This document shows, piece after piece, positions 11,786-20,481 of a stretch of 64,000 nucleotides of DNA. Location of the stretch: NCBI GenBank assembly GCA_027489245.1, contig JAIYAC010000007.1, forward strand, positions 62,001-126,000, given 5' to 3'. Positions within the stretch are counted from its first letter, which is position 1. The number at the start of each line of letters is the position of its first letter. The translations under genes were made by a program, and so were the position numbers. The notes below the pieces were generated by a model. It saw only the letters and a program-made list of their open reading frames with translations. It searched no databases and was not told the origin of the DNA. The DNA comes from Neisseriaceae bacterium. Lineage in GTDB: Bacteria; Pseudomonadota; Gammaproteobacteria; Burkholderiales; Chromobacteriaceae.

Positions 11786-13123
11786 ATGAGCACTGGCCAA
11801 AAAATCCTCAATTGGGTGGATGAGCGTTTCCCGCTGTCCTCGATGATGAAAGAACACGTCACCGAGTACTACGCCCCCAAAAACTTTAACTTCTGGTACT
11901 TCTTCGGTTCGCTGGCACTGCTGGTGCTGGTGATCCAGATCGTTACCGGTATTTTCCTGACCATGAACTACAAACCGGATGGCACGCTGAACGGCGCTGG
12001 CATTCCGGTTGCGTTTGCTTCGGTGGAATACATCATGCGTGATGTGGCAGGTGGCTGGATCATCCGCTACATGCACTCTACCGGCGCATCCATGTTCTTT
12101 GTCGTGGTTTACCTGCATATGTTCCGTGGTGTGATCTACGGTTCCTACAAGCAGCCACGCGAACTGGTCTGGGTATTCGGTACCCTGATCTTCCTGGTGC
12201 TGATGGCCGAAGCTTTCATGGGCTATCTGCTGCCATGGGGTCAGATGTCGTTCTGGGGCGCGCAGGTGATCGTTAACCTGTTTGCTTCCATCCCCGTTAT
12301 CGGCCCGGATCTGTCGGTATTCATCCGCGGCGACTTCGTGGTGGGCGATGCAACCCTGAACCGCTTCTTTGCCCTGCACGTGATTGCTGTTCCGCTGATT
12401 CTGCTGGCACTGGTGGTAGCCCACCTGATCGCCCTGCACGAAGTGGGCTCCAACAACCCGGACGGCGTGGAAATCAAGAAACTCAAAGGTGAAGACGGCA
12501 AGCCGCTGGATGGTATTCCGTTCCACCCTTACTACACCGTGAAAGACGTACTGGGTGTAGCAGTCTTCCTGATCGTTTTCTCGGCTATCGTGTTCTTTGC
12601 ACCTGAGATGGGTGGTTACTTCCTGGAGCATCCGAACTTCGACCAGGCTGACCCGCTGAAGACCCCGGCTCACATTGCACCGGTTTGGTACTTCACCCCG
12701 TTCTACGCCATTCTGCGTGCCGTACCGTCGTTTGCCGGTACCCAGGTATGGGGCGTGCTGGCGATGGGCGCTGCCGTGGTACTGATCGCCTTCCTGCCGT
12801 GGCTGGATAAATCCCCGGTGAAGTCCATCCGTTATCGTGGTCCGAAGTTCAAGATCATGCTGACCCTGTTCATTACCGCCTTTATCGGTCTGGGTATTCT
12901 GGGTGCGCTGCCGTCGACCAACCTGCGTACCATCGTGGCTCAGCTGTTCTCCTTCATCTACTTTGCGTTCTTCCTGGGCATGCCGTTCTACACCAAGAAC
13001 GACGTGGGCAGCACACCGGTTCCGACCCGTGTGACCATGAGCACTCCGGCTCGCCAGGCACGCTTTGTAGTACTGGTGGTAGCAACGCTGGTCGCCGCTA
13101 CCCTGTTTGCAAAATTCATCTGA
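11786..13123 (+). CDS. petB: Ubiquinol-cytochrome c reductase, cytochrome b subunit
   Basis: A 445-residue membrane subunit carrying the two b haems of the bc1 complex. Haem ligands are H97/H111 in the second helix and H198/H213 in the fourth. The Qo-site motif reads PVWY (in APVWYFTPFY) rather than mitochondrial PEWY; PVWY is the form known from beta- and gammaproteobacteria. GGQ/WGQMSFWG of the cd loop is present. A GAGGGG site precedes the ATG 15 bases after petA. It is a full-length fused cytochrome b, not the split b6/subunit IV type. Confidence 0.97.
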   Translation: MSTGQKILNWVDERFPLSSMMKEHVTEYYAPKNFNFWYFFGSLALLVLVIQIVTGIFLTMNYKPDGTLNGAGIPVAFASVEYIMRDVAGGWIIRYMHSTGASMFFVVVYLHMFRGVIYGSYKQPRELVWVFGTLIFLVLMAEAFMGYLLPWGQMSFWGAQVIVNLFASIPVIGPDLSVFIRGDFVVGDATLNRFFALHVIAVPLILLALVVAHLIALHEVGSNNPDGVEIKKLKGEDGKPLDGIPFHPYYTVKDVLGVAVFLIVFSAIVFFAPEMGGYFLEHPNFDQADPLKTPAHIAPVWYFTPFYAILRAVPSFAGTQVWGVLAMGAAVVLIAFLPWLDKSPVKSIRYRGPKFKIMLTLFITAFIGLGILGALPSTNLRTIVAQLFSFIYFAFFLGMPFYTKNDVGSTPVPTRVTMSTPARQARFVVLVVATLVAATLFAKFI

Positions 13124-13136
13124 TAGAGGGGGCACT

Positions 13137-13898
13137 ATGAACAAGACTATCCGTCAACTGGTTGCCGCCGTAGCCCTCATGGTTCCTGCTGTTGGTGCGT
13201 TTGCTTCTTCCGAAGGCCCTGCCCTGGAAAAAGCACCGATCAATATCCAGGATACCGAAAGCCTGCAGCGTGGCGCACAGACCTTTGTGAACTACTGCCT
13301 GTCTTGCCATTCGGCTAGCGCCATGCGCTACAACCGTCTGACTGACATTGGTCTCTCCGAAGACCAGATCAAGTCCAACCTGATGTTCACCACCGACAAA
13401 ATCGGTGAGCAAATGAACGTTGCCATGGACAAGAAAGATGCCAAGAACTGGTTTGGCGCAACCCCACCGGACTTGTCCGTGATTGCGCGCTCGCGTGGTG
13501 CCGACTACCTGTACGGCTACCTGCGTGGCTTCTATCGTGACCCTAGCCGCCCAACCGGCTGGAACAACCTGGTCTTCGACAAGGTAGGCATGCCGCACAT
13601 TCTGTGGGAATGGCAAGGTGAGCAAGAGCTGCGTACCCATAAAGGCGCAGACGGTCATGAAGAGCGCAAGCTGGAACTGGTGAAAGCCGGTACGCTGACC
13701 AAGCTGGAAAACGGCAAAGCCAACACGGCCGAGTTTGACAAGCGTATGGCCGACCTGACCAACTTCCTGGTCTACATCGGCGAGCCGGTGCAGGTGAAGC
13801 GTCATCAGGTGGGCTACACCGTGCTGCTGTATCTGTTCCTGCTGCTGCTGCCTTTCGCCTACTTCCTGAAGAAGGAATACTGGAAAGACATCCACTAG
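13137..13898 (+). CDS. petC: Ubiquinol-cytochrome c reductase, cytochrome c1 subunit
   Basis: A 253-residue cytochrome c1, the periplasmic haem subunit that passes electrons from the Rieske protein to soluble cytochrome c. A signal peptide (about 1-23) precedes the haem motif C54-LS-C57-H58; a methionine in VGMPHILWE is the likely sixth ligand. A single C-terminal membrane anchor is followed by KKEYWKDIH. ATG 13137 is preceded by AGAGGGGG. The frame is open from 13107, but those codons overlap petB and lack a signal sequence. It is the last gene of the operon, ended by a terminator. Confidence 0.96.
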   Translation: MNKTIRQLVAAVALMVPAVGAFASSEGPALEKAPINIQDTESLQRGAQTFVNYCLSCHSASAMRYNRLTDIGLSEDQIKSNLMFTTDKIGEQMNVAMDKKDAKNWFGATPPDLSVIARSRGADYLYGYLRGFYRDPSRPTGWNNLVFDKVGMPHILWEWQGEQELRTHKGADGHEERKLELVKAGTLTKLENGKANTAEFDKRMADLTNFLVYIGEPVQVKRHQVGYTVLLYLFLLLLPFAYFLKKEYWKDIH

Positions 13899-13934
13899 GT
13901 CATGTGCCAGGTGGGGCGGCTTGATGCCGCCAGC

Positions 13935-13965
13935 AAAACCCCCTTCGCTTGCGAAGGGGGTTTTT
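13935..13965 (+). terminator. Rho-independent terminator after petABC
   Basis: AAAA, then CCCCCTTCGC / GCGAAGGGGG (10-bp stem) with a TT turn, then TTTTT. The flanking A and T runs would also allow function on the other strand. Confidence 0.9.
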
Positions 13966-14134
13966 GTATTGGGTGACAGATACGTGGATATTTCGGGGTT
14001 TTCCGCCTTGTGTGGTTTTGCTATTTTCTCTTTGTATTCATTGACTTATGCAACTTTTGTGGAAAGTGACAGGTCAAAGGTGCTAGAATTGCCCGTTATT
14101 TGATCAACAAGCCTGTTTAAGGAATGAATGCCTC

Positions 14135-14737
14135 ATGATGACCCTTTACTCTGGTAGTACTTGTCCTTTCAGCCAACGCTGTCGCATCGTGTTGTTCGAG
14201 AAGGGCATGGACTTCGAGATCATTGATGTGGATATTCACAACAAGCCTGAAGATCTGGCCGTGATGAACCCGTACAACGAGGTTCCGGTGCTGGTGGAGC
14301 GCGACCTGATTCTTCATGAATCCAATATCATCAATGAGTACATCGACGAGCGTTTCCCGCATCCGCAACTGATGCCGGCCGACCCGGTAATGCGCGCCCG
14401 TGCTCGCCTGTTCCTGTTCCGTTTCGAGCAAGAGCTGTTTGTGCACGTAAAAACACTGGAAAACGGCGCCAGCGGCAAAGAAGCCAACAAAGCACGCGAA
14501 GCCATCCGTGATGGCCTGGTGACGATTGCCCCGATTTTTGCCAAGCAAAAGTTCATGCTGGGTGACGAGTTCTCCATGATCGACGTGGCCATTGCCCCGC
14601 TGATGTGGCGCCTGGAGCACTATGGCGTAGACTTGGGCAAGAATGCTGCCCCTATCCTGAAGTATGCCGAGCGCTTGTTCCAGCGTCAGTCGTTTATCGA
14701 CTCGCTGACGCCAGCAGAAAAGGCCATGCGCAAGTAA
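14135..14737 (+). CDS. sspA: Stringent starvation protein A (glutathione S-transferase fold)
   Basis: A 200-residue protein with an N-terminal thioredoxin-like domain (TCPFSQRCRIVLFEKG) and an all-helical C-terminal domain, matching SspA. SspA is an RNA-polymerase-associated regulator active in starvation and stress and usually lacks glutathione transferase activity. The ESN of the thioredoxin-like domain and MPADPVMRARARL after it are typical. AAGGA (14119-14123) serves ATG 14135 or the adjacent ATG 14138. It sits between petABC and sspB, as in many betaproteobacteria. Confidence 0.93.
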   Translation: MMTLYSGSTCPFSQRCRIVLFEKGMDFEIIDVDIHNKPEDLAVMNPYNEVPVLVERDLILHESNIINEYIDERFPHPQLMPADPVMRARARLFLFRFEQELFVHVKTLENGASGKEANKAREAIRDGLVTIAPIFAKQKFMLGDEFSMIDVAIAPLMWRLEHYGVDLGKNAAPILKYAERLFQRQSFIDSLTPAEKAMRK

Positions 14738-14830
14738 GCGTGTGACCCGGCTGGCCGGCTGCGCTATCGGCAGTGTTGCTGCCCGGTAGATCAGCCGGCT
14801 TGTTTTCATATTGCCAGCAGAGGATTTCCC

Positions 14831-15262
14831 ATGACAGCCAGTACCAGGCCCTATCTGATTCGTGCCATTCACCAGTGGTGTACCGATCAGGGGCAGACGC
14901 CTTACATGGTGGTATGGGTCGACGAGAACGTACAGGTACCGATGGAGTTTGTGAAAAACAACGAAATCGTTCTCAATGTAGGCTATGGGGCGACGCAGGG
15001 CTTGAGTATCGAAAATGACTGGATTTCGTTCTCGGCACGCTTTGGTGGCGTCTCGCGTGAAATCTGGGTACCGGTTGGTAATGTCCTCTCCATCTTTTCC
15101 CGCGATTCTGGCGAAGGCATGGGTTTTGAGCTGGAGAAACTGCCGGAACCGGCTGTGCGCCCGACGGCTGAGCCTGCTGCGCCATCTGCACCTGTGGCAC
15201 CCGCTGCGGATGCTGCACTACAAGGTGCTAAGGTCATTACCTTTCCCGGGCGCCGCAGCTAG
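14831..15262 (+). CDS. sspB: ClpXP protease specificity-enhancing factor SspB
   Basis: A 143-residue adaptor that delivers ssrA-tagged proteins to ClpXP. The substrate-binding fold is well kept (residues 1-105: RPYLIRAIHQWC, PYMVVWVDE, LNVGYGATQGL, ARFGGVSREIWVP). An alanine/proline-rich linker follows. The extreme C-terminus, which in E. coli carries the short ClpX-docking peptide, here reads AKVITFPGRRS and does not closely resemble the LRVVK-type ending. It is likely transcribed with sspA, 93 bases upstream, and ends at a hairpin terminator. Confidence 0.92.
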   Translation: MTASTRPYLIRAIHQWCTDQGQTPYMVVWVDENVQVPMEFVKNNEIVLNVGYGATQGLSIENDWISFSARFGGVSREIWVPVGNVLSIFSRDSGEGMGFELEKLPEPAVRPTAEPAAPSAPVAPAADAALQGAKVITFPGRRS

Positions 15263-15281
15263 GTGGTATGCCCATGAAAAA

Positions 15282-15310
15282 AACCGCCCGGTAAGCCGGG
15301 CGGTTCGGTT
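15282..15310. terminator. Terminator between sspB and amtB
   Basis: AACCGCCCGG TAAG CCGGGCGGTT (10-bp arms) is preceded by an A-run and followed by a broken T-run. It lies between convergent sspB and amtB and can serve sspB; the A-run upstream gives a T-run for the minus strand too. Confidence 0.8.
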
Positions 15311-15311
15311 T

Positions 15312-15337
15312 TGCGGCCAAGCTAATCGCTTGGCCGT
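15312..15337. repeat. Degenerate inverted pair of the 10-mer repeat
   Basis: TTGCGGCCAAGC, spacer TAATC, GCTTGGCCGT. Both half-sites differ from the exact repeat (C replaces G at position 1; the second also has T for C before the last A), but the inverted arrangement between convergent genes matches the exact pairs elsewhere. Confidence 0.55.
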
Positions 15338-15342
15338 ATTAC

Positions 15343-16650
15343 TTATTCCACACGCTCGCCGTGCAGGACTACGTCCAGGCCTTCGCGTTCTTCTTCTTCG
15401 CTTACGCGCAGCCCCATCACCACATCCAGCAGTTTCAGCAGGATATAGGTAACGATGGCGCAATAAACCACGGTAGCACCTACGCCAATAGCTTGGGTCA
15501 TCAGGCTGCCTTCCACACCACCGATTTCTTTCACGGCAAAGATGCCGGTCAGCAGCGCGCCGATGATACCGCCTACGCCGTGTACGCCAAAGGCATCCAG
15601 CGAGTCATCGTACTTCAGCATGTGTTTCAGCGAGGTGGCGCTCCAGTAGCAGACGGCACCCGAAATCAGGCCGATGGCCAGCGCACCCTTGGCATCAACA
15701 AAGCCTGCTGCAGGGGTAATGGCTACCAGGCCAGCAACAGCACCCGATACGATACCCAGCACCGAAGGCTTGCCTTTAGCGATCCACTCGGCAGCCATCC
15801 ACGCCAGTGCAGCCATGCCGGTAGCAACTTGTGTTACCACCATCGCCATGGCAGCACGGCCATCTGCAGCTACGGCAGAGCCGGCGTTGAAACCGAACCA
15901 GCCAACCCACAGCATGGAGGCGCCTACCAGCGTCAGGACCAAGTTGTGCGGAGGCATGGCTTCGCGGCCAAAACCAACGCGTTTGCCCAGAACCAGCGCG
16001 GCTACCAAGCCTGCAATACCCGCGTTGATGTGTACAACGGTACCGCCGGCAAAGTCCAGCACGCCGTGGTCAAACATCCAGCCGCCAGGGGCCCATACCC
16101 AGTGGGCAACCGGTACGTAAACCAGCAGAGACCACAGCGCCATGAATACCAGCATGGTGGAGAATTTCATGCGCTCGGCAAAGGCGCCGGTAATCAGTGC
16201 CGGGGTGATGATGGCAAAGGTCATCTGGAAGATCATGAACACGGCTTCCGGGATAGTGCCTGCCAGCGGGTGAACGGTCAGTTTGCCTTCATCTTTCAGA
16301 AAGAGCATGCCGTCCAGCAGAATGCGGTCCAGGCCACCAATCAGGCTATTACCAGGTGTAAATGCCAGGCTATAACCTACTACCGTCCACAGGACGGTCA
16401 TCAGGGCGCAAATGGCAAAGCTTTGCATCAGGGTAGCCAGCACGTTTTTCTTGCGTACCATGCCGGCGTAGAACAGTGCCAGGCCAGGGATGGTCATGAA
16501 CAGTACCAGCGCGGTAGAGGTCATCATCCAGGCAGTATCACCGGCGCTGATGACCTTGGTTTCTACCAGCGTAGGGGCGCCATCGGCCAGCGCCGGAAAA
16601 GCGGTACACAGGGCACCCAGTGCAGCTAGCGAGAGTAGTTTCTTGCTCAT
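15343..16650 (-). CDS. amtB: Ammonium transporter AmtB
   Basis: A 435-residue Amt channel in the inner membrane. A cleavable signal peptide (about 1-22, ending ALA) precedes eleven predicted membrane helices, which is the E. coli AmtB layout. DTAWMM, MTSTALVLFMTIPGLALFYAG and the HxxG/GFNAGSA segments are typical. The cytoplasmic tail (EEEEREGLDVVLHGERVE) is the conserved GlnK-contact region. It lies 23 bases after glnK and is co-transcribed from the sigma-54-type promoter, so it should respond to nitrogen limitation through NtrC. Confidence 0.97.
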   Translation of the reverse strand: MSKKLLSLAALGALCTAFPALADGAPTLVETKVISAGDTAWMMTSTALVLFMTIPGLALFYAGMVRKKNVLATLMQSFAICALMTVLWTVVGYSLAFTPGNSLIGGLDRILLDGMLFLKDEGKLTVHPLAGTIPEAVFMIFQMTFAIITPALITGAFAERMKFSTMLVFMALWSLLVYVPVAHWVWAPGGWMFDHGVLDFAGGTVVHINAGIAGLVAALVLGKRVGFGREAMPPHNLVLTLVGASMLWVGWFGFNAGSAVAADGRAAMAMVVTQVATGMAALAWMAAEWIAKGKPSVLGIVSGAVAGLVAITPAAGFVDAKGALAIGLISGAVCYWSATSLKHMLKYDDSLDAFGVHGVGGIIGALLTGIFAVKEIGGVEGSLMTQAIGVGATVVYCAIVTYILLKLLDVVMGLRVSEEEEREGLDVVLHGERVE

Positions 16651-16673
16651 TTTATTGTCCTTTCAGCTCAGGC

Positions 16674-17057
<384 letters not shown>

Positions 17058-17060
17058 CTA

Positions 17061-17076
17061 TGCATGAACTGTGCCA
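17061..17076 (-). promoter_or_regulatory. Sigma-54-type promoter of glnK-amtB
   Basis: On the minus strand TGGCAC - 5 bases - ATGCA gives GG and GC separated by exactly 10 bases, the -24/-12 rule for RpoN promoters. It lies 49 bases before the glnK start. NtrC sites further upstream were not identified. Confidence 0.75.
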
Positions 17077-17260
17077 GAATCTTATTTGTTTTATATTTCA
17101 AGCAATTGCAGTGTTCTAGGCTTTTGTATTCGATATATTCTTTCACTGCACTTGGGCTGATGGCGGGCTTGCCCGTTAATGGTGCGTTTGCGCTTATGCA
17201 GGGGAGGGCGCTTTTTGCTAAACTGCCCAGCATTCATCATGCCAAAGTCAAGGCGCCATC

Positions 17261-17533
17261 ATGCTTAGCCAGAAACTGTTCGACGAAATCAGCAACAAAA
17301 TCTCCGAAACCATCGCCGCCAGCCCGGCAAAAGATCTGGAAAAAAACGTAAAAGCCATGATGGCTGCCACGTTTAGCCGCATGGATCTGGTGACGCGCGA
17401 AGAGTTTGATATCCAGCAGGAAGTGCTGGCGCAGACCCGTGCCCAGTTGACCGAGCTGGAACGCCGCCTGGCCGCGCTGGAGGCGCCACATGCCGAGCCT
17501 GCCAGTACGGAAGCCCCGGCAGCGCCTCGCTAG
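17261..17533 (+). CDS. ubiK: Ubiquinone biosynthesis accessory factor UbiK (BMFP domain)
   Basis: A 90-residue protein of the YqiC/BMFP family. Residues about 5-50 form an amphipathic region (DEISNKISETIAASPAKDLEKN, then FSRMDLVTREEFD) and about 50-75 a coiled coil (LAQTRAQLTELERRLAALE), which trimerises in known members. UbiK helps the ubiquinone-synthesis complex with UbiJ. The tail is alanine/proline-rich. It lies immediately before comM, a common arrangement in proteobacteria. Confidence 0.88.
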   Translation: MLSQKLFDEISNKISETIAASPAKDLEKNVKAMMAATFSRMDLVTREEFDIQQEVLAQTRAQLTELERRLAALEAPHAEPASTEAPAAPR

Positions 17534-17539
17534 GTCTGC

Positions 17540-19054
17540 ATGTCGCTCGCGGTCTGTCTGAGCCGCGCGCTTGCCGGCGTCAGTGCACCGGAAGTCGCTG
17601 TCGAGGTGCACCTGGCGAATGGCCTGCCCGCCTTTACCCTGGTAGGGTTACCCGATACCGAGGTGAAGGAGAGTCGCGAACGGGTGCGCGCAGCCATTAT
17701 TCAGTCCGGTTTTGATTTTCCGGCCCGTCGCATCACGGTGAATCTGGCCCCCGCCGATTTGCCTAAAGAGTCGGGCCGTTTTGATTTGCCTATTGCCGTA
17801 GGCCTTTTGGCGGCAGATGGCCAGCTGCCTTTGCTGGCTTTGCCACAATACGAGCTAGCCGGCGAGTTGGGCCTGGGTGGGGAGCTGCGGCCTGTTCGTG
17901 GTGCATTGGCCATGGTCGCTGCGGCTCGAGGCAGTGGCAGGCGCTTTATCCTGCCCAGAATTAGTGCAGAAGAAGCCTCATTGGTGCAGGGTGTAGAAAT
18001 TTACGCTGCGGATAGCCTGGTGGAGGTTTGTGCGCATCTGGCGGGTATTAGCCAGTTGGCACTGTGCAGCTATCGCCCCAGCGGGCAAGCCCCGCTGGTA
18101 TACCCGGACCTGGACGAGGTTAAAGGGCAGGGGCTGCCCAAACTGGCGCTTGAAGTGGCGGCGGCTGGCGGGCATAGCCTGCTGATGCAAGGGCCGCCGG
18201 GTACGGGCAAATCCATGTTGGCCGCACGTTTGCCCGGTATCTTGCCCGCCATGAGCCAGGATGAGGCATTGGAGAGTGCGGCGGTGCAGTCTTTGGGCAG
18301 TCAGGGATTTGATGTGCGTTTGTGGTGCATCAGGCCCTATCGCCACCCGCATCATACGGCTTCGGCCGTGGCGCTTGTCGGTGGTGGGCCAGATCCCCGC
18401 CCAGGGGAGATTACCCTGGCGCACCATGGTGTGCTGTTTCTGGATGAGCTGCCGGAGTTTGATCGTAAAGTGCTGGAGGTACTACGGGAACCTCTTGAGA
18501 CCGGGGAGATTCATATATCCCGTGCAGCGCGCCAGGTGTGTTACCCGGCGCGTTTTCAGCTGCTGGCTGCCATGAATCCTTGCCCGTGTGGCTATCTTGG
18601 GCATGCCCGGCGTGCTTGTCGCTGTACGCCGGAGCAGGTTTTACGCTATCGCGGTAAACTGTCGGGCCCTTTGCTGGACCGGTTTGACCTGATGGTAGAC
18701 GTGGGCTCGCTGTCGCTGGACGAGCTGCAAACGCTGCCAGCAGGAGAGAGTAGTGCCAAGGTGCGCGAGCGTGTCGATGCGGCACGGCAGCGTCAGTGGC
18801 AGCGGCAGGGCAAGAGCAATGCCAGTTTGCATGGTGCGGAGTTGTCTTTGTACTGCGCTTTGTCGCCACAATTACAGCAGCAGCTGAACCAGCTGCTGGA
18901 AAAGCTCGATTTGTCCGCTCGTGCGTATCACCGTGTTTTGCGTGTGGCACGCACTTTGGCAGATCTGGCGGGAAGCCAGGAACTGTCGCGCCAGCATATT
19001 TTGCAGGCAGTGCAGTTCCGGCGAGGGTTGGCCGGTTTTGGTGCGAGCAAATAA
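17540..19054 (+). CDS. comM: ComM / YifB-family Mg-chelatase-like AAA+ ATPase
   Basis: A 504-residue protein. An N-terminal ChlI-type domain (about 1-170) is followed by an AAA+ domain with Walker A GPPGTGKS (218-225), Walker B VLFLDELPEF, the cysteine motif NPCPCGYLGH...CRC and the C-terminal helical domain. In naturally transformable bacteria ComM is a hexameric helicase that extends branch migration during integration of incoming DNA. The gene starts 7 bases after ubiK. A copy of the 10-mer repeat falls just after the Walker A codons (18217). Comm function in this organism is inferred from the family. Confidence 0.94.
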   Translation: MSLAVCLSRALAGVSAPEVAVEVHLANGLPAFTLVGLPDTEVKESRERVRAAIIQSGFDFPARRITVNLAPADLPKESGRFDLPIAVGLLAADGQLPLLALPQYELAGELGLGGELRPVRGALAMVAAARGSGRRFILPRISAEEASLVQGVEIYAADSLVEVCAHLAGISQLALCSYRPSGQAPLVYPDLDEVKGQGLPKLALEVAAAGGHSLLMQGPPGTGKSMLAARLPGILPAMSQDEALESAAVQSLGSQGFDVRLWCIRPYRHPHHTASAVALVGGGPDPRPGEITLAHHGVLFLDELPEFDRKVLEVLREPLETGEIHISRAARQVCYPARFQLLAAMNPCPCGYLGHARRACRCTPEQVLRYRGKLSGPLLDRFDLMVDVGSLSLDELQTLPAGESSAKVRERVDAARQRQWQRQGKSNASLHGAELSLYCALSPQLQQQLNQLLEKLDLSARAYHRVLRVARTLADLAGSQELSRQHILQAVQFRRGLAGFGASK

Positions 19055-19090
19055 CCAGCTTGGCAAGATTAAAATCAATATAGTGGGCTT

Positions 19091-19789
19091 ATGAGTAACA
19101 GAGATTTGAAGCATGCCACCCGTTCGGGTGGGCGAAGTGCACCAGCTGGCAAGAGTGGTGGCGGTTTGATGACCGGTGTGCTGGTAGGGTTGATTGTGGG
19201 TGTGGGCATTGCCGTGGGCATGACCATGTACCTGAACCGTGCTTCTACGCCTTTCAGCAATCTGGAAAAAATGCAGGGCAAGGAAGAAGCTTCGTTGCCG
19301 GCCGCCGAGCTGTTGGAGCCTGGTGCCAAACTGGCCACGACGACTGCGCCCGTACCTGCCCCGGTGCCCGTACCTGCTGCCGTAGCGCCTGCGGTGCCCG
19401 CCTCGGCCCCTGTTGTGGCTGCGCCTGCCAAACCCGCCCCGGCAGACAGTGACGGCCAGCGTTTTGACTTCTACAAGATTCTTCCCGGCCAGCAAGAAGC
19501 CATCCAGCAGGATGGCAAATCGGTTGATGCCACCACTCCGGCGCAGGCACCGCGGCTGTTCCTGCAGGCTGGTGCGTTCCAGTCGGAAGGTGACGCCGAC
19601 AATATGAAGGCAAAGCTCGCGCTGATGGGCGTGGAAGCCAAGATCCAGTCGCTGAATTTGCCGGAAAAAGGTTTGGTGCACCGGGTGCGTATTGGCCCGT
19701 TTGAGCGCCAGGAAGATGTGGATGCACTGAAGGCCCGCCTGCGCCAGGAAGGTGTCGATGCATCGCTTGTCAAACTACCTGCCAAATAA
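19091..19789 (+). CDS. SPOR-domain protein, FtsN-like
   Basis: A 232-residue membrane protein with a short cytoplasmic N-terminus, one membrane helix (about 25-46), a long proline/alanine-rich linker and a C-terminal SPOR domain (about 153-230, LFLQAGAFQSEGDADNMKAKLALMG...VRIGPF). SPOR domains bind denuded septal peptidoglycan, and this layout is that of FtsN-type division proteins. It lies between comM and dsbA. The name FtsN is plausible but not proven by sequence alone. Confidence 0.82.
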   Translation: MSNRDLKHATRSGGRSAPAGKSGGGLMTGVLVGLIVGVGIAVGMTMYLNRASTPFSNLEKMQGKEEASLPAAELLEPGAKLATTTAPVPAPVPVPAAVAPAVPASAPVVAAPAKPAPADSDGQRFDFYKILPGQQEAIQQDGKSVDATTPAQAPRLFLQAGAFQSEGDADNMKAKLALMGVEAKIQSLNLPEKGLVHRVRIGPFERQEDVDALKARLRQEGVDASLVKLPAK

Positions 19790-19804
19790 GACGAAAGACC
19801 TGTC

Positions 19805-20410
19805 ATGAAAAAGTGGTTGCTTGCCCTGATGTTTACCCTTACCGGTTTTGCCCATGCCGCCATTGTGGAGGGTAAAGACTACGTTGTACTGCCCAAGCCC
19901 CAGCCGGTGGCGACGCCGGGCAAAGTAGAGGTCATCGAGTTTTTCTCTTATCACTGCGTACATTGCTTCCATCTGGAACCGGTGCTGGCGCCGTGGGTTA
20001 AAAAGCTGCCTGCCACGGTAAGTTTCCGCCGTGAGCAGATCGTGTGGGGCGCGCAGATGGAGCCGCTGGCAAGGCTGTTTGCTACGGTCAATGCGACCAA
20101 AACCATGGACAAGCTGCATGCGCCAGCCCTTAAAGCCATGGTGGAGCAAAAGATCAACCTGGCCGATGAGGCTGCGCTGGCCAAGTGGCTGGCTACACAG
20201 CCTGGCGTGAATGTGACCGCTTTCATGCAAACGTATAAATCCTTTGGTATCAATGCCCAGGTTGGCCGCGCCAGTAAAATGACTCGCGACTACGCTATCC
20301 AGGGCACGCCGACCATTGTGGTGGCAGGCAAGTACGCCACGATGGCTGCCGAGCCGGTACGTCTGCTGCAAGTGGTAGACGAACTGATCGTCAAGGCACG
20401 CGGCAAGTAA
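19805..20410 (+). CDS. dsbA: Thiol:disulfide interchange protein DsbA
   Basis: A 201-residue periplasmic oxidase that introduces disulfide bonds into exported proteins. The signal peptide is about 1-18 (MKKWLLALMFTLTGFAHA). The active site is C51-V-H-C54 in a thioredoxin fold with a helical insert; the CVHC form is known in neisserial DsbA, versus CPHC in E. coli. The cis-proline lies in GTPTIVV. It follows the SPOR gene by 15 bases and ends at a strong terminator. Likely clients include type IV pilin and type II secretion substrates. Confidence 0.93.
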   Translation: MKKWLLALMFTLTGFAHAAIVEGKDYVVLPKPQPVATPGKVEVIEFFSYHCVHCFHLEPVLAPWVKKLPATVSFRREQIVWGAQMEPLARLFATVNATKTMDKLHAPALKAMVEQKINLADEAALAKWLATQPGVNVTAFMQTYKSFGINAQVGRASKMTRDYAIQGTPTIVVAGKYATMAAEPVRLLQVVDELIVKARGK

Positions 20411-20425
20411 GTCTGTGGCGTCATG

Positions 20426-20460
20426 ACAGGCCGCCCGGTGATGGGCGGCCTGTTTTCTTT
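20426..20460 (+). terminator. Rho-independent terminator after dsbA
   Basis: ACAGGCCGCCC / GGGCGGCCTGT (11-bp stem, 6-base loop) followed by a T-rich run. Confidence 0.88.
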
Positions 20461-20481
20461 ACTTAAGCACAAAGGTTTTCT

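Noticed and set aside
11117..13144. Minus-strand open frame (675 codons) opposite petAB
   Set aside because: Covers two well-defined bc1 genes; no start signal or family features.
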